From Salinibius halmophilus (GTDB lineage Bacteria > Pseudomonadota > Gammaproteobacteria > Pseudomonadales > Natronospirillaceae): a stretch of 64,000 nucleotides of DNA. The notes under the pieces were generated by a model, which saw only the letters and a program-made list of their open reading frames with translations, searched no databases and was not told the origin of the DNA. This document shows, one piece after another, positions 62,236 to 64,000 of the stretch (its first letter is position 1; every line of letters starts with the position of its first letter). A program made the position numbers and the translations under genes. The DNA is taken from positions 248,001 through 312,000 of the forward strand of contig NZ_QPEP01000004.1 of NCBI RefSeq assembly GCF_003577475.1, read 5' to 3'.

Positions 62236-62937
62236 TTAACCAACCCACATAACAATTAGGCTTAGCATACTTAGAGCAACTACCCACCACCGAGCAAATC
62301 GCTGTTTAATATATTTACTTATCCGGTTACCCAGCCATGTACCAAGCAGCACGCCAGGCAGTAGCGCAGTGGCATGCAACAAGCTGTCACTCGTTATTTG
62401 CTGGGTAAATGAAAGTGACACGAGTGACATCAGGCTACCAAAGAAAAAGGTAGTGGCTAACACGGCGCGAATGCGCGCACTACTTTGATGTTGGTAAAGT
62501 AGTGCAATGGGCGGCCCACCTACACCAGTAGCTGTGCCAAATAAGTTTGACAGCATACCAGCGATAAACTGCGCTACGCGGTTAACCTGCTTATGGGAAA
62601 ACGGCACCACAACACCTGCCACAACAATGAGCGAAATGGCAAGCTGTAGTGCTACTGGCGACACGATTAGCAGTGCCAGCGCACCAAGGGGTGCGCCCAA
62701 AGCAAGGCCAAGCAATAGAAAAATAATTGGGTGTCCCTGCAAAGCAAAGCGATTCTTGGTTGCTACATATGCCATCAGTGGCAAACTAGCAATAATGACC
62801 GGCACAGGAACAAAACTAGGCGAGATTGCAAAGAGCAGTGGCACTGCTATTAACGAGTATCCATACCCTGTACAAGCTTGTACAAGTGCTGCGAACACCA
62901 TGACGGCACTCGCAAGCAGCATCCATTCCATAGCCAA
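62236..62937 (-). CDS. TauE/SafE-family membrane permease
   Basis: A 233-residue protein with about seven or eight membrane helices: VQACTGYGYSLIAVPLL in the first repeat and LSNLFGTATGVGGPPIALL in the second are the TauE/SafE (sulfite/organosulfur exporter) motifs. Substrate unknown. The start is a TTG adjoining the upstream stop or the ATG at 62931. Confidence 0.87.
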   Translation of the reverse strand: MAMEWMLLASAVMVFAALVQACTGYGYSLIAVPLLFAISPSFVPVPVIIASLPLMAYVATKNRFALQGHPIIFLLLGLALGAPLGALALLIVSPVALQLAISLIVVAGVVVPFSHKQVNRVAQFIAGMLSNLFGTATGVGGPPIALLYQHQSSARIRAVLATTFFFGSLMSLVSLSFTQQITSDSLLHATALLPGVLLGTWLGNRISKYIKQRFARWWVVALSMLSLIVMWVG

Positions 62938-63315
62938 CTACCCTATTTGCTGCACCCACTCAGCACGCCATTTAGGGGCTGGGTAGTCATCGGGCCAGTA
63001 TTCTTTTTGTTTCACAATTTTGCCTGCTTCCACTAGGTGAAAGGTAATAGCACGGGCCGATTGCACGCCATCGGTGATGGATACGTCGGTTACTACATCG
63101 TTACATTCAGCAACAATGGAGTTAATCACAAACTGCCATTTGCCATGGGCTGGGTAGTGCGTATTGATGGCAATAAAGTTTTCGCGCCCGTCGATCAATT
63201 CACCAGACTGCGGCCAATGGCCTTCAAAGTCATGACTGAGCCATTCACTGGCCTTGCTGAAGTCATTACTGTTCATTGCCTGCCAAAAGTTTCGCACAAC
63301 CTGCTTCGGGCTCAT
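62938..63315 (-). CDS. SnoaL-like / NTF2-fold protein
   Basis: A 125-residue single-domain protein: VVRNFWQAMNSNDFSKASEWLSHDFEGHWPQ (cited in part: FWQAMNSNDFSKASEWL) and GKIVKQKEYWP form the SnoaL/DUF4440 cone. It may bind or isomerise a small ligand. ATG at 63315 with SD AAGGTGAG; the upstream open frame is not used. Directly followed by the TauE-like gene. Confidence 0.82.
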   Translation of the reverse strand: MSPKQVVRNFWQAMNSNDFSKASEWLSHDFEGHWPQSGELIDGRENFIAINTHYPAHGKWQFVINSIVAECNDVVTDVSITDGVQSARAITFHLVEAGKIVKQKEYWPDDYPAPKWRAEWVQQIG

Positions 63316-63360
63316 ACCACTCACCTTAACTATATATCCGTACAGCAATATTACCTTAGG

Positions 63361-63999
63361 TTACAAACTTAAACCAGTCGTTGGCGAACAAACCATTTTC
63401 CCTTCGCTCCTCGCTACGCGAAAGCCTAGGTCGTCGATGGCATAGGTTGGGTGGCTGCGGCGGCGATTACCGGCCAGCACACCACGCTCACCATCGGCCC
63501 AGCCACCACCGCGAAAAATGCGGTAACTTTTGTATACTTCGGCGTCATAGATATCCCAACACCACTCCCATACATTGCCCAGCATGTCATATAAACCAAA
63601 TGCATTGGGCTGCTTTTGCGCCACAGGCTGGCTGCCCTCGCCGGTGTTGCCTTCATACCATGCAATGTCATCAAGCACGCCATAGCGCGGCTCACTGCTG
63701 CCTGCCCGACAGGCATATTCCCATTGCGCATCGCTCGGTAAGTAGTAACCATTGGCACCCGATACCTGCCTAACTTGGTCGTCTTCGAGCTGATAAGCAG
63801 GCGTTAGGCCTTGGCAAACAGATAAGGCATTACAGAAGGCAATGGCATCTAGCCAGCTGACACTATCAACCGGGCGTTGCGCGCCTTGGTTTAATGCTGG
63901 GTTGCACCCCATCACTTGCTCGTAACAGGCTTGGGTAATTGGGGTAGTGGCAAGTTGGAAGGCGGGCACTTGCACCGGCCATTGCTGTTTTTTGCGATC
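63361..63999 (-). CDS. Formylglycine-generating-enzyme (SUMF1)-like protein, partial
   Basis: The frame is open to the window edge, so the 5' end is missing. The visible part has TTPITQACYEQVMG, RPVDSVSWLDAIAFCN, LPSDAQWEYACRAG, the diagnostic YDMLGNVWEWCWDIYD and RIFRGGGWADG...LGFRVAR. This is a canonical FGE/SUMF1 C-terminal module, with more Cys than the cassette homologue at 10475. Role (sulfatase maturation, carnitine/ergothioneine-type oxygenase relative or lectin-like) is undetermined. Confidence 0.82.
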   Translation of the reverse strand, partial: DRKKQQWPVQVPAFQLATTPITQACYEQVMGCNPALNQGAQRPVDSVSWLDAIAFCNALSVCQGLTPAYQLEDDQVRQVSGANGYYLPSDAQWEYACRAGSSEPRYGVLDDIAWYEGNTGEGSQPVAQKQPNAFGLYDMLGNVWEWCWDIYDAEVYKSYRIFRGGGWADGERGVLAGNRRRSHPTYAIDDLGFRVARSEGKMVCSPTTGLSL

Positions 64000-64000
64000 A

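Overview
The window reads as a chromosomal segment of a marine-type gammaproteobacterium. Evidence for this is the core gene content (tesA/ybbA, efpL, dapE, slyX-plsB, a PanP-type decarboxylase, rsmJ, uppP, tsaB, adk, msrB-alaA, pdxB, the proA-nadD-rsfS-rlmH-mrdA-rodA-mltB-rlpA-dacA-ybeD-lipB cluster and minCDE), the tRNA genes, and frequent use of GTG/TTG starts with good Shine-Dalgarno (SD) sequences. I cannot name genus or order from the sequence alone.

Layout. 1-10.4 kb: core metabolism and envelope genes, ending in a lipoprotein with three DUF2799-like modules. 10.4-14.5 kb: an AT-rich block of minus-strand genes separated by attC-like recombination sites, that is, an integron gene-cassette array without an integrase. 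It carries a formylglycine-generating-enzyme-like protein, a two-gene DUF262 + HEPN RNase unit and small unknown proteins. 14.9-29.9 kb: core genes on both strands, a tRNA-Glu and a structured leader in front of alaA. 29.9-35.3 kb: a second integrase-less cassette array, now plus strand, with a Vibrio-like higBA toxin-antitoxin module, at least five well-formed attC sites, small membrane proteins, a TPR-like gene broken by TGA, a GNAT acetyltransferase and many REP-like palindromes. 35.3-41.6 kb: an orphan sugar-binding protein with a LacI-type operator, pdxB, three tRNA-Asn genes and a DUF2156 gene whose leader can fold into a three-way junction that hides its ribosome-binding site. 41.6-51.9 kb: the cell-elongation and cell-wall cluster, with tandem dacA paralogues. 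52-57.8 kb: a DedA-PAP2 fusion, minCDE and a YegD-type Hsp70 gene interrupted by an amber codon. 58-61.1 kb: a CsgG/DUF4810/DUF799 lipoprotein operon divergent from a beta-barrel protein. 61.4-62.1 kb: an internally deleted ISL3-family element. The window ends in a partial second FGE-like gene.

The elongation cluster works as a unit: RodA and PBP2 polymerise and cross-link side-wall peptidoglycan, MltB and RlpA cut glycan, the DacA paralogues trim peptides, and lipB/ybeD follow as in many proteobacteria. MinCDE places the division septum. The cassette arrays look like an accessory reservoir. Both share one attC type, which suggests that this lineage once had, or still has elsewhere, a chromosomal integron. 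The most interesting candidates for new biology are the DUF262-HEPN cassette, the DUF2156 and alaA leader RNAs, and the covarying REP families.
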